Shown: positions 34,146 through 43,086 of the stretch, piece by piece
How positions within the stretch are numbered: the stretch's first letter is position 1
Layout: each line of letters opens with the position of its first letter
Assembly (NCBI GenBank): GCA_020633655.1
Contig: JACKDF010000010.1
Span: 114,071 to 178,070 of the forward strand
Reading direction: 5' to 3'
Length of the DNA stretch: 64,000 nucleotides
Source: Deferribacteres bacterium
Lineage (GTDB): Bacteria > Zhuqueibacterota > Zhuqueibacteria > Zhuqueibacterales > Geothermadaptataceae
Notes under the pieces: model-generated
Told to the model about the DNA's origin: nothing
The model's database searches: none
Seen by the model: only the letters and a program-made list of their open reading frames with translations
Translations under genes and position numbers: made by a program

Positions 34146-35921
34146 TCAGCCATCCATTAGCGCTACTGCCGCTAATCCGTTTTGTGTTTGTTTAACATAA
34201 GTATAGTTGGCGAAAAAGTTTACTTTGTCGTTTGGTATTAAAGTCAAACCTAAATTTGGAGCCATCGTAGTTTGTTGAAAATCCAGCTCCTTTTGCGTGT
34301 CGTTGGAGCCTTTTTTCAAGTTCAAACCCACATCCAGCTTCACTTTTTTGTTTGGTTGCACTTTCACCGTTGCTTTGATGTTATGAACCATTGCCGGCAT
34401 GTTACTGATGTTGCCGTAACGCAGGTCATCGCGCTGCCAATAATAGACATTCGGTGCACCGGTTGTCGGCATCAATGTCCCACGGCCATACATTTCAAAC
34501 ATCTGGTCGACAGGTGAGAAAGGATTGTCGATGTTTTCCAACCCGTACTTGAGATCCCCGGTAAATTTTCCGGTAGGACGGTAGCGAACGCCTAACTCAA
34601 ACATGGTTTTATCTGTTTTAAAGTTCGCACCTTCAATTGGAAAATTGTCGCGCTCTACAGAGTTGAATCCCAGTAAAGCGGTCAAACGATAACTGCGTTT
34701 GGGCTGGTAAATAACCTTGGCACTTCCTTCCAGGTCTGTACGTGTGAGACTGGAATAACGAATATAATCGAGATCGATGTCACCACCCGGCCGATTATCG
34801 CGCCAATCAGGATTATCGATGCTGAGGTCTTCGTTTTCCAGACGGCGATATTTCCCGGCAAGAATAAGCTTGGTATTTTCCATCAGCGGTGTGCTGTAAT
34901 TACCGTTAAGATTATTTGCGGTAACTTTTAAATCACCGGTAATTGTCACATTTGGATCAGCCAATTGCGCATCATTGGTGAGAGTCGTATTTTGGTACTG
35001 GAGCAACAAGCGTCCTTTACCAATGTTCGATTTCGCCGTGATTTTATGGCTCAACTTATTGGTTTCAGGATATGCTGCGATCGCAACATCTTCACCATGG
35101 TAGACCAGACGGGAACCAAATTCCACATAGTAATTACTGGTTGCACCCGTATTCGGATCCGTCCAGATATAGCCGCGTCCCGGATGACCTGCACTGTCGT
35201 AATATGCAGAGTAGGGTCCTGCATCCGAGATGAATTTGCGCACGTTTACTTCGTAGGACAAGTCGGCAACACCGAGGGCTGCATCCAGTCCTGCAGTTAG
35301 TGATTGCGTCTTATTCTTCACATCCAGCGGACGGGAGACGAGGTGACAAGAGGCGCAGTGCATGTTTTGCACGTGCTGCATTTTGCCGTCTTCCATAATC
35401 GTACGATGGGACGCACGCAAAGTAATTTTGTCGCCGGGAAGCAGGAATTTCAGATTGGCTTCAATTTCCTGACGCTGGTATCCCAACTGTTCATTGGGAT
35501 TTTGAATTTCGTGCGACAGGATTTTACCACCAGGCGCAGTTCCTTCGCGGTTCAAAGATTCACGCGCACTGATATTTTCCAGTAAATCGAGTTGCGTATT
35601 GCGATAAAATGATTTATAGCTTACGTCTGCCAAAACCGATTTGCCCAGACGAAAATCACCACCGAACAGCATCTCTTTTGGATTATAGTATGCGCCATTG
35701 AGCTGGATTTTATTCATCCCGTTATAACGGTTCCAGTTGAACTTCATTTCGGGAAAAAATCCATCTTTATAATATTTGTATTCAGCGACTTTTGGTATAT
35801 AGCCATCCCCAAAAGCGGTGTAGTTACCTGCTACACCCAGGGACCAGTTCGTTGTTGCCTCTTGTGCAGACAAGGGGAGAACCAGTCCGAATACTAACAA
35901 AACACATATTAGCTTCTTCAT
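34146..35921 (-). CDS. MtrB/PioB-like outer-membrane beta-barrel, interrupted
   Basis: 591 residues up to a TGA; about 746 with the in-frame continuation, which is nearer to the usual MtrB size (about 700). Signal peptide MKKLICVLLVFGLVLPLSAQ, then repeated amphipathic strands of a large barrel. In MtrAB-type complexes this porin holds the decahaem cytochrome so electrons cross the outer membrane. It begins 9 bp after the decahaem gene. Unusually, residues 189-193 are CASCH, a haem-binding motif inside the barrel chain. The MtrB N-terminal CxxC is not evident. Identification rests on architecture and neighbour, so the exact subfamily is open. Confidence 0.78.
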   Translation of the reverse strand: MKKLICVLLVFGLVLPLSAQEATTNWSLGVAGNYTAFGDGYIPKVAEYKYYKDGFFPEMKFNWNRYNGMNKIQLNGAYYNPKEMLFGGDFRLGKSVLADVSYKSFYRNTQLDLLENISARESLNREGTAPGGKILSHEIQNPNEQLGYQRQEIEANLKFLLPGDKITLRASHRTIMEDGKMQHVQNMHCASCHLVSRPLDVKNKTQSLTAGLDAALGVADLSYEVNVRKFISDAGPYSAYYDSAGHPGRGYIWTDPNTGATSNYYVEFGSRLVYHGEDVAIAAYPETNKLSHKITAKSNIGKGRLLLQYQNTTLTNDAQLADPNVTITGDLKVTANNLNGNYSTPLMENTKLILAGKYRRLENEDLSIDNPDWRDNRPGGDIDLDYIRYSSLTRTDLEGSAKVIYQPKRSYRLTALLGFNSVERDNFPIEGANFKTDKTMFELGVRYRPTGKFTGDLKYGLENIDNPFSPVDQMFEMYGRGTLMPTTGAPNVYYWQRDDLRYGNISNMPAMVHNIKATVKVQPNKKVKLDVGLNLKKGSNDTQKELDFQQTTMAPNLGLTLIPNDKVNFFANYTYVKQTQNGLAAVALMDG

Positions 35922-35930
35922 TTCTTCTCC

Positions 35931-36878
35931 TTATCTCGTTAGAGCACTGCTGCCAATTCCCTGGGAAGGGACGTCAGAGCCGTGAATTGCATTATGACAT
36001 TGTGTACACTTAGTCAGCATACCTTTTTTAAATCCATCCAAAGTGGTAGTGCCACCCCGGTTGGGATCATTGGGGAACAATGGAGCCTGGAACGTGCCTT
36101 CCATCGCTGTCAGTGTCGTGTGGAAGTGCATTGGGTGACAACTCATGCACAAAGCCGGTTCGCTTTGGCTCAGCAGATTATTCGCCGTTGTTCCATGTGG
36201 ACTATGACAGATAGCACAGTCTTCATTGACGGGATCGTGTTCGAACACGAACGGTCCTTCTTTCGCAGCATGGCATGTTAAACACAATTCGCGAGAATCG
36301 CTGGACATGGCATATTTGTTATCCCCGCCATGTACTTCGTGACAATCCTGGCATGTCATCATCCCCTCCTCAACGGGATGATGCGAGGGCAGCATGAATT
36401 GTGCTTTTACATCTGTGTGGCAATCCTGGCAGAGCTGATTAGCCGGCTTGCTTAGCAAATGTTCCGCTGTGGAATGCACAGTGTGGCAATCGCTGCAACC
36501 GTTAGCCGCTTCATGATGCGCAGTACCAAATGCCGATTCGAATTGTGAACCGTTGTGGCAATCGAGACAGATACTCTTTTTTGCGCTGTTAAAATCTCTT
36601 TTAGGATTGAAAATGAGTGTCGCATCCTCCTCTTCAGCATGAACAGATCCGGGACCATGGCATGATTCACATAAAAATCCGGCGTCATCACCGTAGATTT
36701 TGTGAACATTTTGGGCGAAAGAAGCAGCGATATCTTCGTGACAATCAACGCACTCGCTATCACCGATTTTTTTTGCCTTTTCATCTCCAGTTGCGAAAAC
36801 TGGACTGGTTAACATGATCCCAAAACCAAACACTGTTAGAGCAAGAAGGAATCTCAGCATCAGAGACTTGGTAGTCAT
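35931..36878 (-). CDS. Decahaem c-type cytochrome, MtrA/DmsE-like
   Basis: 315 residues with a signal peptide (LMLRFLLALTVFGFGIMLTS ... VFA). Exactly ten CxxCH motifs: CVDCH, CESCH, CLDCH, CSDCH, CQDCH twice, CLTCH, CAICH, CMSCH and CTQCH. Length and haem number match MtrA/PioA/DmsE periplasmic cytochromes (about 310-330 residues). GGAGG lies eight bases before the ATG. With the barrel gene 9 bp downstream it forms a porin-cytochrome module for electron exchange with extracellular donors or acceptors. No MtrC-like outer cytochrome or DMSO reductase is adjacent; the dodecahaem lipoprotein at 4.7 kb could be a partner, but that is speculation. Confidence 0.9.
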   Translation of the reverse strand: MTTKSLMLRFLLALTVFGFGIMLTSPVFATGDEKAKKIGDSECVDCHEDIAASFAQNVHKIYGDDAGFLCESCHGPGSVHAEEEDATLIFNPKRDFNSAKKSICLDCHNGSQFESAFGTAHHEAANGCSDCHTVHSTAEHLLSKPANQLCQDCHTDVKAQFMLPSHHPVEEGMMTCQDCHEVHGGDNKYAMSSDSRELCLTCHAAKEGPFVFEHDPVNEDCAICHSPHGTTANNLLSQSEPALCMSCHPMHFHTTLTAMEGTFQAPLFPNDPNRGGTTTLDGFKKGMLTKCTQCHNAIHGSDVPSQGIGSSALTR

Positions 36879-37342
36879 TCGCTATTCCTCCATTTCATAA
36901 GTGATACTAATAAATAAAAAATAACAGCTGGTAAGGAAATTAATTTGATTTATAGTAAACACGCATTTTTTCTCAATGCAAATACTGTACTTATTTTATT
37001 TCACAGCAATTTAACCTAAGAAATATTAACAAACTAAACAAAAATTCATTCATTCTCTTTTTATGTGCAGGAAAAAATGAATACCATTTCTCAATTATAA
37101 GAAATATTTAAAACAAACCCACAACCTGTTTTCAAATTTTAATCAGATTTTTTTCATTTTTGGTCATTTGAACTCAAACATGCATGTTGGCAAGTGCAAC
37201 CTAATTTTGTCGCTAAACATGCCTTTCCACTTGCCTTTCTTTTGTTGTATCTGTAAGTTAACTTTTCATTGATAACGGTTAGTATGCCTTTATTTTCAGG
37301 ATTAAAAATCACTGTCCTTAATTTCAGGCTGGAGAACTTTCT
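36879..37342. other. Divergent promoter region, AT-rich
   Basis: 464 bp between the leftward cytochrome operon and the rightward CE15 gene, very AT rich. It should carry promoters for both. A long-range inverted pair GGCAAGTG (37188) and CACTTGCC (37235) frames about 40 bp and is followed by a T-rich stretch. I see no gene or RNA in it. Confidence 0.45.
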
Positions 37343-38638
37343 ATGTGCCGTTTTTTCGCCACCAGAAACCTTATTTTAATACTACCAATGATCGTAATCA
37401 TCCACCCGCTTTCAGCACAAAACATAGAGACAAATTACGATGAGTCAAAAGTGCCAGCCCATCGATTGCCCGCTCTACTCCGCAATAGCGATGGTGCCAA
37501 GATAACGACGGCGGAAGAATGGGTTAAAAACCGACGACCGGAAATTTTGCATCTATTTGAAAAATTTGTTTATGGGAAGTCCCCTGACACGCCGGCCAAT
37601 CTCGCTTTTTCATTGGTTGAACAGGACACGAATGCCCTCGACGGCCGAGCTGTTCGTAAACAAGTTGCCATTTATTTAGGCGATCCCAATAACCCACTGA
37701 GAATGAATGTTCTGATTTACCTGCCCCGGAATGCACAAAAAAGTCACCCACTTTTTCTTGCGATGAATTTCTATGGAAATCATACCATCAACGACGATCC
37801 GATTATTTTGCTGCCAAAATCATGGGTGCGCAACAACGAACAGTTAGGTATTACAGCAAACCAGGCAACTGAAAACACCCGTGGGATACGCAGTGACCGC
37901 TGGCCGGTGGAAAAAATTTTACAACGTGGCTATGGACTTGCAACTTTATACTATGGGGATGTGGATCCGGATTTCGATGACGGATTTCAAAATGGCGTTC
38001 ATCGACTTTATAATAATGAATTACAAACGAAACCTGCTGCAGATGAATGGGGTTCCATTGCAGCATGGGCATGGGGATTAAGCCGTGTAATGGATTACTG
38101 TGAAAAAGATGAGGACATCGATCACAAACACGTTGTTGTCATGGGGCATTCCCGCCTGGGCAAAACGGCCCTGTGGGCAGGAGCAACAGATGATCGTTTT
38201 GCCCTTGTAATCTCCAATAACTCCGGCTGTGGTGGTGCCGCACTGTCGCGACGGAGATTCGGTGAAACAGTAAAAAAGATTAACACCAATTTCCCCCATT
38301 GGTTTTGTGAAAATTTTAAAAATTTCAATGATAAAGAAGATGAACTCCCCATCAATCAACACATGTTAATCGCACTCATTGCCCCAAGGCCAGTCTATAT
38401 CGCGAGTGCGGAGGAAGATCGCTGGGCCGATCCAAAAGGTGAGTTTCTGTCTGCTATGCGTGCGAGTGCTGTTTACGAGTTGTTTGGTCAGGAAGGATTG
38501 CCGGTAAAATATATGCCTGCCATCAATACACCCATCACAGGTACCATTGGGTACCACATGAGAACTGGAAAGCATGGCGTCACCGATTTCGATTGGCAAA
38601 ATTATCTCGATTTTGCGGATGGGCATTTTAACAAATAA
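37343..38638 (+). CDS. Glucuronoyl esterase, CE15 family
   Basis: 431 residues with a signal peptide ending PLSAQ. CE15 hallmarks: nucleophile motif VVVMGHSRLGKTALWAG near residue 262 (Ser in GHSRxGK), then VISNNSGCGGAALSRRRFGE, NFPHWFCENFKNF, and the catalytic His in RTGKHGVTDFDW near residue 409. The enzyme cleaves ester bonds between lignin alcohols and 4-O-methyl-glucuronic acid on xylan, in the periplasm or outside the cell. It fits with the pectate lyase at 19.4 kb as plant-biomass degradation capability. The acetyltransferase gene follows closely on the same strand. Confidence 0.88.
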   Translation: MCRFFATRNLILILPMIVIIHPLSAQNIETNYDESKVPAHRLPALLRNSDGAKITTAEEWVKNRRPEILHLFEKFVYGKSPDTPANLAFSLVEQDTNALDGRAVRKQVAIYLGDPNNPLRMNVLIYLPRNAQKSHPLFLAMNFYGNHTINDDPIILLPKSWVRNNEQLGITANQATENTRGIRSDRWPVEKILQRGYGLATLYYGDVDPDFDDGFQNGVHRLYNNELQTKPAADEWGSIAAWAWGLSRVMDYCEKDEDIDHKHVVVMGHSRLGKTALWAGATDDRFALVISNNSGCGGAALSRRRFGETVKKINTNFPHWFCENFKNFNDKEDELPINQHMLIALIAPRPVYIASAEEDRWADPKGEFLSAMRASAVYELFGQEGLPVKYMPAINTPITGTIGYHMRTGKHGVTDFDWQNYLDFADGHFNK

Positions 38639-38654
38639 AGCGAAAAAAATAACG

Positions 38655-39044
38655 ATGGAAATTATTGATTCAGCGCCAGAGGCAACAGAGTACAGTGAAC
38701 TACGGCAAAAAGCAGGATTGTCTGCAAAATCACTCCAGGCTGCGGAGATTGGACTCGCAAACTCACTGTATGCGGTACACATTCGAATCGAAGAAAAACT
38801 TGCAGCAATGGGTAGAGTCGTTGGCGATGGTGCGTGTTTTTTTCAAATTGTCGATATCGCTGTTGCACCCGAGCACCAGGGTAGAGGCCTTGGAAAAGTA
38901 ATTATGGAGCGAATCGAGAGTTACCTAAATCATGCGACAGTTGAAGGATCCTATGTTTCATTGATAGCGGATCAGCCTGAATTTTACAGAAAATTGGGGT
39001 ACAAATTTACAGAACCTGCGCAAGGGATGTACAAAAAATTTTAA
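38655..39044 (+). CDS. GNAT family N-acetyltransferase
   Basis: 129 residues from ATG 38655; a longer reading from 38574 would overlap the CE15 gene by 65 bp. It is a small GNAT: DIAVAPEHQGRGLGKVIMER near residue 72 provides the acetyl-CoA pyrophosphate loop (Q/RxxGxG), and YVSLIADQPEFYRKLGYKFT supplies the final strand with the conserved Tyr. N-terminal helices include YSELRQKAGLSAKSLQAAEI. Size and order match YjdJ/PhnO-like GNATs acting on small amines. The ribosome site is weak, so start confidence is moderate. Confidence 0.82.
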   Translation: MEIIDSAPEATEYSELRQKAGLSAKSLQAAEIGLANSLYAVHIRIEEKLAAMGRVVGDGACFFQIVDIAVAPEHQGRGLGKVIMERIESYLNHATVEGSYVSLIADQPEFYRKLGYKFTEPAQGMYKKF

Positions 39045-39101
39045 AAGACGCGGGATAATCAAACTTAAAGAATTCCTTGTTTAGTGGAGGAAGGAAGAAT
39101 C

Positions 39102-40976
39102 ATGGCAAAATATAATTTTGTTCTTTTGCTGACCATTTTCACACTTTTCAGTTGCGTGAAGCATGGCGAAACCGTCATCACACTTCTTGATTCAAACACC
39201 AAAACCCCCATCGAAGGCGCTATCCTTTTTAATGAAGGCAGCACGCTAGTCCTACGTTCCGATGTTCACGGTGCGATTACACTACCACCTGCTTTACTGC
39301 AAGAAAAGCTCACTATTCACGCAAAAGGTTATCGTGCACTGCAATTTTTGGCATCAATTACTACCGACACCTTGCAGCTGCAGTTTGAAAAAGAACTGGT
39401 GAATCCCGTTGAAGCGAAAATGGTTTTTTCCAGAGCTGACACGCTGCGCGGCACCTACGGACCATTTCGTGAAAACAACGATTTACGCACCTATGATCTG
39501 GATGTCAAAGTCGATGTGGCAAATAAATATTTGAGCGGGAAAAACGCCATTCAGTTTACCATGTTGAAAGATGACAATCGCATCCAAATCGATTTATTTG
39601 CCAATATGGGCATTGATAGCATTCTTTTCGAAGGGAGAACGTTATCCTACACACGTGAATTCAATGCGGTCTTTATCGATTTTCCAAAGACTTTGTCTAC
39701 TGGATCAACCTATACCATAGATTTCTACTATTCCGGAAATCCCAAAGAAGCTGGACGTTTCGGTGGATTGGTTTTTTCGCAGGATTCCCTCGGCAATCCC
39801 TGGATCTTTACTGCGTGCCAGAACATTGGCGCCAGCTTGTGGTGGCCGAACAAAGATCAGCAACCGGATGAAGTGGACAGCATGATGATTCATGTGTCTG
39901 TTCCTTCAGAATTAACTGACGTATCCAATGGCAAATTTATCAGCAAGGATGACCTTGGTGATGGCTTTACACGCTATAACTGGAAAGTGCACTATCCTAT
40001 CAACAATTATTCGGTAGCACTCAATATTGGAAAATACGCACATTTTTCGGAACAATTGGGCGACTTGCCCCTCGATTATTTTGTTCTGCCTTATCACTTG
40101 GATGCAGCAAAACAACAGTTTTCGCAAGTCATCCCAATGCTGGAATGTTATGAAAAACATTTCGGTGACTACCCATTTCCTCGCGATGGCTTTAAACTTG
40201 TAGAGGTATCCTATGCAGGAATGGAACACCAAAGCGCCGTTGCCTATGGTAATGGGTATCGAAACGGTTACCTCGGGATGGATTGGACAGGTGTTGGCAT
40301 CAGCAAAAAATTTGACTTCATCATCATACATGAATGCGGACACGAATGGTTCGGAAACAGTGTCAGTGCCAACGATGTCTCCGATGCCTGGATCCACGAA
40401 GGATGGACAACCTACGCGGAGGGCGTTTATGTTGAATGCCAGTTTGGCTATGAAGATGCCTTAAGATATTTAAACGGATACAAACCCAAAATACATAACA
40501 AAGAACCCATCATCGGACCAACTGCAGTCAATCACTGGCCAACCATCGATCAGTATTTCAAAGGGGCGCTTTTCCTCAACACTTTGCGCCACGTCATTGA
40601 TGATGATGCCCACTGGTGGGCGCTGATCAAAGATTACTCGGAACATTTCAAGTACAAAAATATCTGGACAGTTGATGTAATCACCTACTTCAACGACCAT
40701 TTGGATCGCGATTTACGTCCTTTATTCGAACAGTATTTATACCATGCAGACCTTCCGGTTTTACAGTATAAATTTGAAGCGGATAAAGTAAGCTTTCGCT
40801 GGCAAGCAAACGTTACAGATTTTGACATGCCTGTAAAAATACGGTTTAACGGAGTGATGGAATTCATTCGTCCTACAACACAGTGGCAAACGCAAACTTT
40901 TCCAGATGCATCCAAAGAGAACTGGCTCGTTGCAACAGATTTATTTTATCTTCAGACTGAAGAAGTCAACCAATAA
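39102..40976 (+). CDS. M1 family metallopeptidase, lipoprotein
   Basis: 624 residues from ATG 39102, preceded by GGAGGAAGGAAG. Lipobox TLFSC at residues about 13-17 suggests a membrane-anchored lipoprotein. An N-terminal carboxypeptidase-regulatory-like domain (about 20-105) precedes the M1 peptidase core. The core has AGMEHQSAVAYG (equivalent of GxMEN) near residue 373 and HECGHEW near 410, then the third zinc ligand Glu in WIHEGWTTYAEG 18 residues after the second His. The catalytic centre is therefore complete. It would remove N-terminal amino acids from peptides in the periplasm. C-terminal ERAP1-like domain is absent, as in compact bacterial forms. Confidence 0.9.
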   Translation: MAKYNFVLLLTIFTLFSCVKHGETVITLLDSNTKTPIEGAILFNEGSTLVLRSDVHGAITLPPALLQEKLTIHAKGYRALQFLASITTDTLQLQFEKELVNPVEAKMVFSRADTLRGTYGPFRENNDLRTYDLDVKVDVANKYLSGKNAIQFTMLKDDNRIQIDLFANMGIDSILFEGRTLSYTREFNAVFIDFPKTLSTGSTYTIDFYYSGNPKEAGRFGGLVFSQDSLGNPWIFTACQNIGASLWWPNKDQQPDEVDSMMIHVSVPSELTDVSNGKFISKDDLGDGFTRYNWKVHYPINNYSVALNIGKYAHFSEQLGDLPLDYFVLPYHLDAAKQQFSQVIPMLECYEKHFGDYPFPRDGFKLVEVSYAGMEHQSAVAYGNGYRNGYLGMDWTGVGISKKFDFIIIHECGHEWFGNSVSANDVSDAWIHEGWTTYAEGVYVECQFGYEDALRYLNGYKPKIHNKEPIIGPTAVNHWPTIDQYFKGALFLNTLRHVIDDDAHWWALIKDYSEHFKYKNIWTVDVITYFNDHLDRDLRPLFEQYLYHADLPVLQYKFEADKVSFRWQANVTDFDMPVKIRFNGVMEFIRPTTQWQTQTFPDASKENWLVATDLFYLQTEEVNQ

Positions 40977-41000
40977 TTCCACGAGAAAAAAGGAATCCCA

Positions 41001-41888
41001 ATGCCTGAATCGAATAAACACGAACAAAGCCTGGGGCGACGAATTGTTATGTTTCCCCTCGTCCGTGCAATTATCGCCATCGCAATGATCATTGTCGCCA
41101 CCATGTTGACTTCCAGATTAACGAATGCCCTCGGCGAGGCTATCTTTTCTGAACCAATGCCAGAGCTTTGGAAACTAACTAAAACCGTTATAACCATTGT
41201 AGTGGCCTTATTCGCTTATGCTGTATTCGTTAAATATGTTGAACGAAGGAGTGAGAGCGAAATCGCCTGCACTGGCGCGGTGGAAGAACTTCTCCAAGGC
41301 GTCACGCTTGGCGCAGGACTTTTTTCTGCTGTCATAGCAGCAATTTGGATAAGTGGCAGCTACCAGGTCTTAAGTGTACACAATTTGCCTGTGCTTATCC
41401 CACCGCTTTATACTTCGCTCTCTGCAGGATTTATCGAAGAAGTAATTTTTCGGGGTATCATTTTCCGAATCATGCAGGAAAGTCTTGGAAGCTGGATCGC
41501 AATCGCAGTATCAGCGGCACTTTTTGGCTTCGGGCATGCTGCAAATCCAAATGCTACCTTATACAGCAGTGTCGCCATCGCGTTGGAAGCGGGTATTTTA
41601 CTGGCAGCAGCATTCATGTTTACCCGTCGCCTTTGGCTGGCGATCGGTTTGCATTTCGCCTGGAATTTCACTCAGGGTGGCATCTTCGGCGTGGCCGTCT
41701 CTGGTCACGATGTGCGAGGTTTGCTCAACGCGCAGTTAAGCGGTCATGAATTGATAACTGGTGGGAATTTCGGGGCAGAAGCATCCATATTCGCCTTAAT
41801 ATTTTGCGTTATTGCAGGAGCTTACTTGCTTGTGCTCGCAAAAAGAAGAGGTCATTTCGTGCAACCATTTTGGATGCGAAAAGAATAG
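41001..41888 (+). CDS. CPBP family intramembrane metalloprotease
   Basis: 295 residues with eight predicted membrane helices. The CPBP/Abi core is canonical: AGFIEEVIFRGIIFRIM near residue 140 (motif EExxxR), ALFGFGHAANPN (second motif, catalytic His), and AIGLHFAWNFTQG (third motif His with Asn). The family includes prenyl-protein proteases and bacteriocin-immunity proteins. Start at 41001 has GGAATCCC ten bases upstream. It follows the M1 peptidase gene by 24 bp on the same strand and may be co-transcribed. Unlike the CPBP-like gene at 25.1 kb it keeps the Arg of motif 1. Confidence 0.88.
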   Translation: MPESNKHEQSLGRRIVMFPLVRAIIAIAMIIVATMLTSRLTNALGEAIFSEPMPELWKLTKTVITIVVALFAYAVFVKYVERRSESEIACTGAVEELLQGVTLGAGLFSAVIAAIWISGSYQVLSVHNLPVLIPPLYTSLSAGFIEEVIFRGIIFRIMQESLGSWIAIAVSAALFGFGHAANPNATLYSSVAIALEAGILLAAAFMFTRRLWLAIGLHFAWNFTQGGIFGVAVSGHDVRGLLNAQLSGHELITGGNFGAEASIFALIFCVIAGAYLLVLAKRRGHFVQPFWMRKE

Positions 41889-41953
41889 CAATTTGCACCA
41901 TTCATTTTTATGGTAATTGCCTGGTTTATATATACTACGCGTAGAGTTAACGA

Positions 41954-41977
41954 TGGGCAGGTAGTACCCCCTGCCCA
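41954..41977. repeat. Small hairpin downstream of CPBP gene
   Basis: TGGGCAGG and CCTGCCCA are perfect 8-bp inverted arms around TAGTACCC. No T tract follows. It may stabilise the end of the upstream mRNA. A similar hairpin lies at 47292-47318. Confidence 0.4.
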
Positions 41978-42014
41978 ATACTGGTGTTTATAGATTAACA
42001 GGATTGAGAAACCT

Positions 42015-42842
42015 ATGATCACGGATCAAAAACATAATTTCTGGTCTATTACAATTAAAAGCGTCATCTCAATGATATTCTTGCTTTCAACAATTGGCAA
42101 GCTGGCGAGCATTACAGAAACATCGAGATCACTTTCTGAACTTTTTTATGTAAATCCGGATAGTGCCCAAATATTAGTTCTTGCAATAGCATTGTTTGAG
42201 GTGAGCATAATTTTAACTATATGGCTCAAACCGCATCGCCTGCTCATTGCTGTACCGGTCCTGTTTTTTGCTATTACGGCCTACAGCCAAGTACGAAATC
42301 TGGATTGTGGCTGTTTTGGCGAACTCCCTTTTTTTTCACAGTTTCCTCTTTGGGGTCACTACCTCTTACTCACAGGCATGTTAATTGGATTCCTGTTTCT
42401 AACCCAAAATAAGGAAGGCCGATTCAATCTGGCGTTGCTCTCCATTCTCCTTTTTGCTTTTGCTGTGACCTCTCTTTTCTTTCGCAAACACATCGATGGT
42501 GTCAATTCAGAAATCCCATTTGCAACGGCAACTTTTGCCGAGGTCAATCAGGCGATAACCGAGCACAATGCCCTGCTCATCGATGCACGGTCTGAAATGC
42601 AATATTTGTATGGGACGATTGCTGACGCAATTAATATTCCAGAGGACACAAATAATCTGGACAGTTTACTTGCATTATGGAATCTAAAAGAACAAAAACT
42701 CATTGTTTTCTGTAATGGTGTACACTGCGATAAAGCGGAGCTTCTTTCTCGCAGACTGGCAGAGGCAGGATGCGAGCACATTTACATTTATTCCGGCGGA
42801 TGGGATGACTGGATTGAAAATGAAATGAAACTCGAACAATAG
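42015..42842 (+). CDS. MauE/DoxX-like membrane domain fused to rhodanese
   Basis: 275 residues. Residues 1-155 form four or five membrane helices of the MauE/DoxX type, with the typical luminal motif LDCGCFGELPFF near residue 96 (redox-capable CxC). Residues about 170-275 are a rhodanese-like domain: LLIDARSEMQYLYGTIADAI near 185, active-site Cys loop VFCNGVHCDKA near 235 and IYSGGWDDWIENEM at the end. The fusion suggests sulfur or thiol-redox chemistry at the membrane, perhaps disulfide or persulfide exchange. Partner genes are not present. Both halves are in one frame with no break, so the fusion looks genuine. Confidence 0.82.
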   Translation: MITDQKHNFWSITIKSVISMIFLLSTIGKLASITETSRSLSELFYVNPDSAQILVLAIALFEVSIILTIWLKPHRLLIAVPVLFFAITAYSQVRNLDCGCFGELPFFSQFPLWGHYLLLTGMLIGFLFLTQNKEGRFNLALLSILLFAFAVTSLFFRKHIDGVNSEIPFATATFAEVNQAITEHNALLIDARSEMQYLYGTIADAINIPEDTNNLDSLLALWNLKEQKLIVFCNGVHCDKAELLSRRLAEAGCEHIYIYSGGWDDWIENEMKLEQ

Positions 42843-43086
42843 TTACCTGAGCTCCACTGGTGATGCTTTTGTGAGTTCATATTATTCTTATTTATAAATC
42901 GGCTTGCAACTCGTAAACGATTTATTAAATTCCACCCACAGTTAAACTGCTGCTCTAAGACTTTTCCCAAAACCTGGTGGATATGAAGATAGTTAGCGTG
43001 CGCGCCCACCTTTGCAACTGTCCTCTCTCCAAGGGATAATCTATTCGCAGGATAGGAAATAACATTACTCCCAGGACGGGGAAAAT

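Noticed and set aside
34112..34148. Selenocysteine insertion at the in-frame TGA
   Set aside because: Only a short five-base-pair stem is visible, the residue would sit in a barrel loop, and no selenoprotein machinery is in the window; kept only as an option within the finding.
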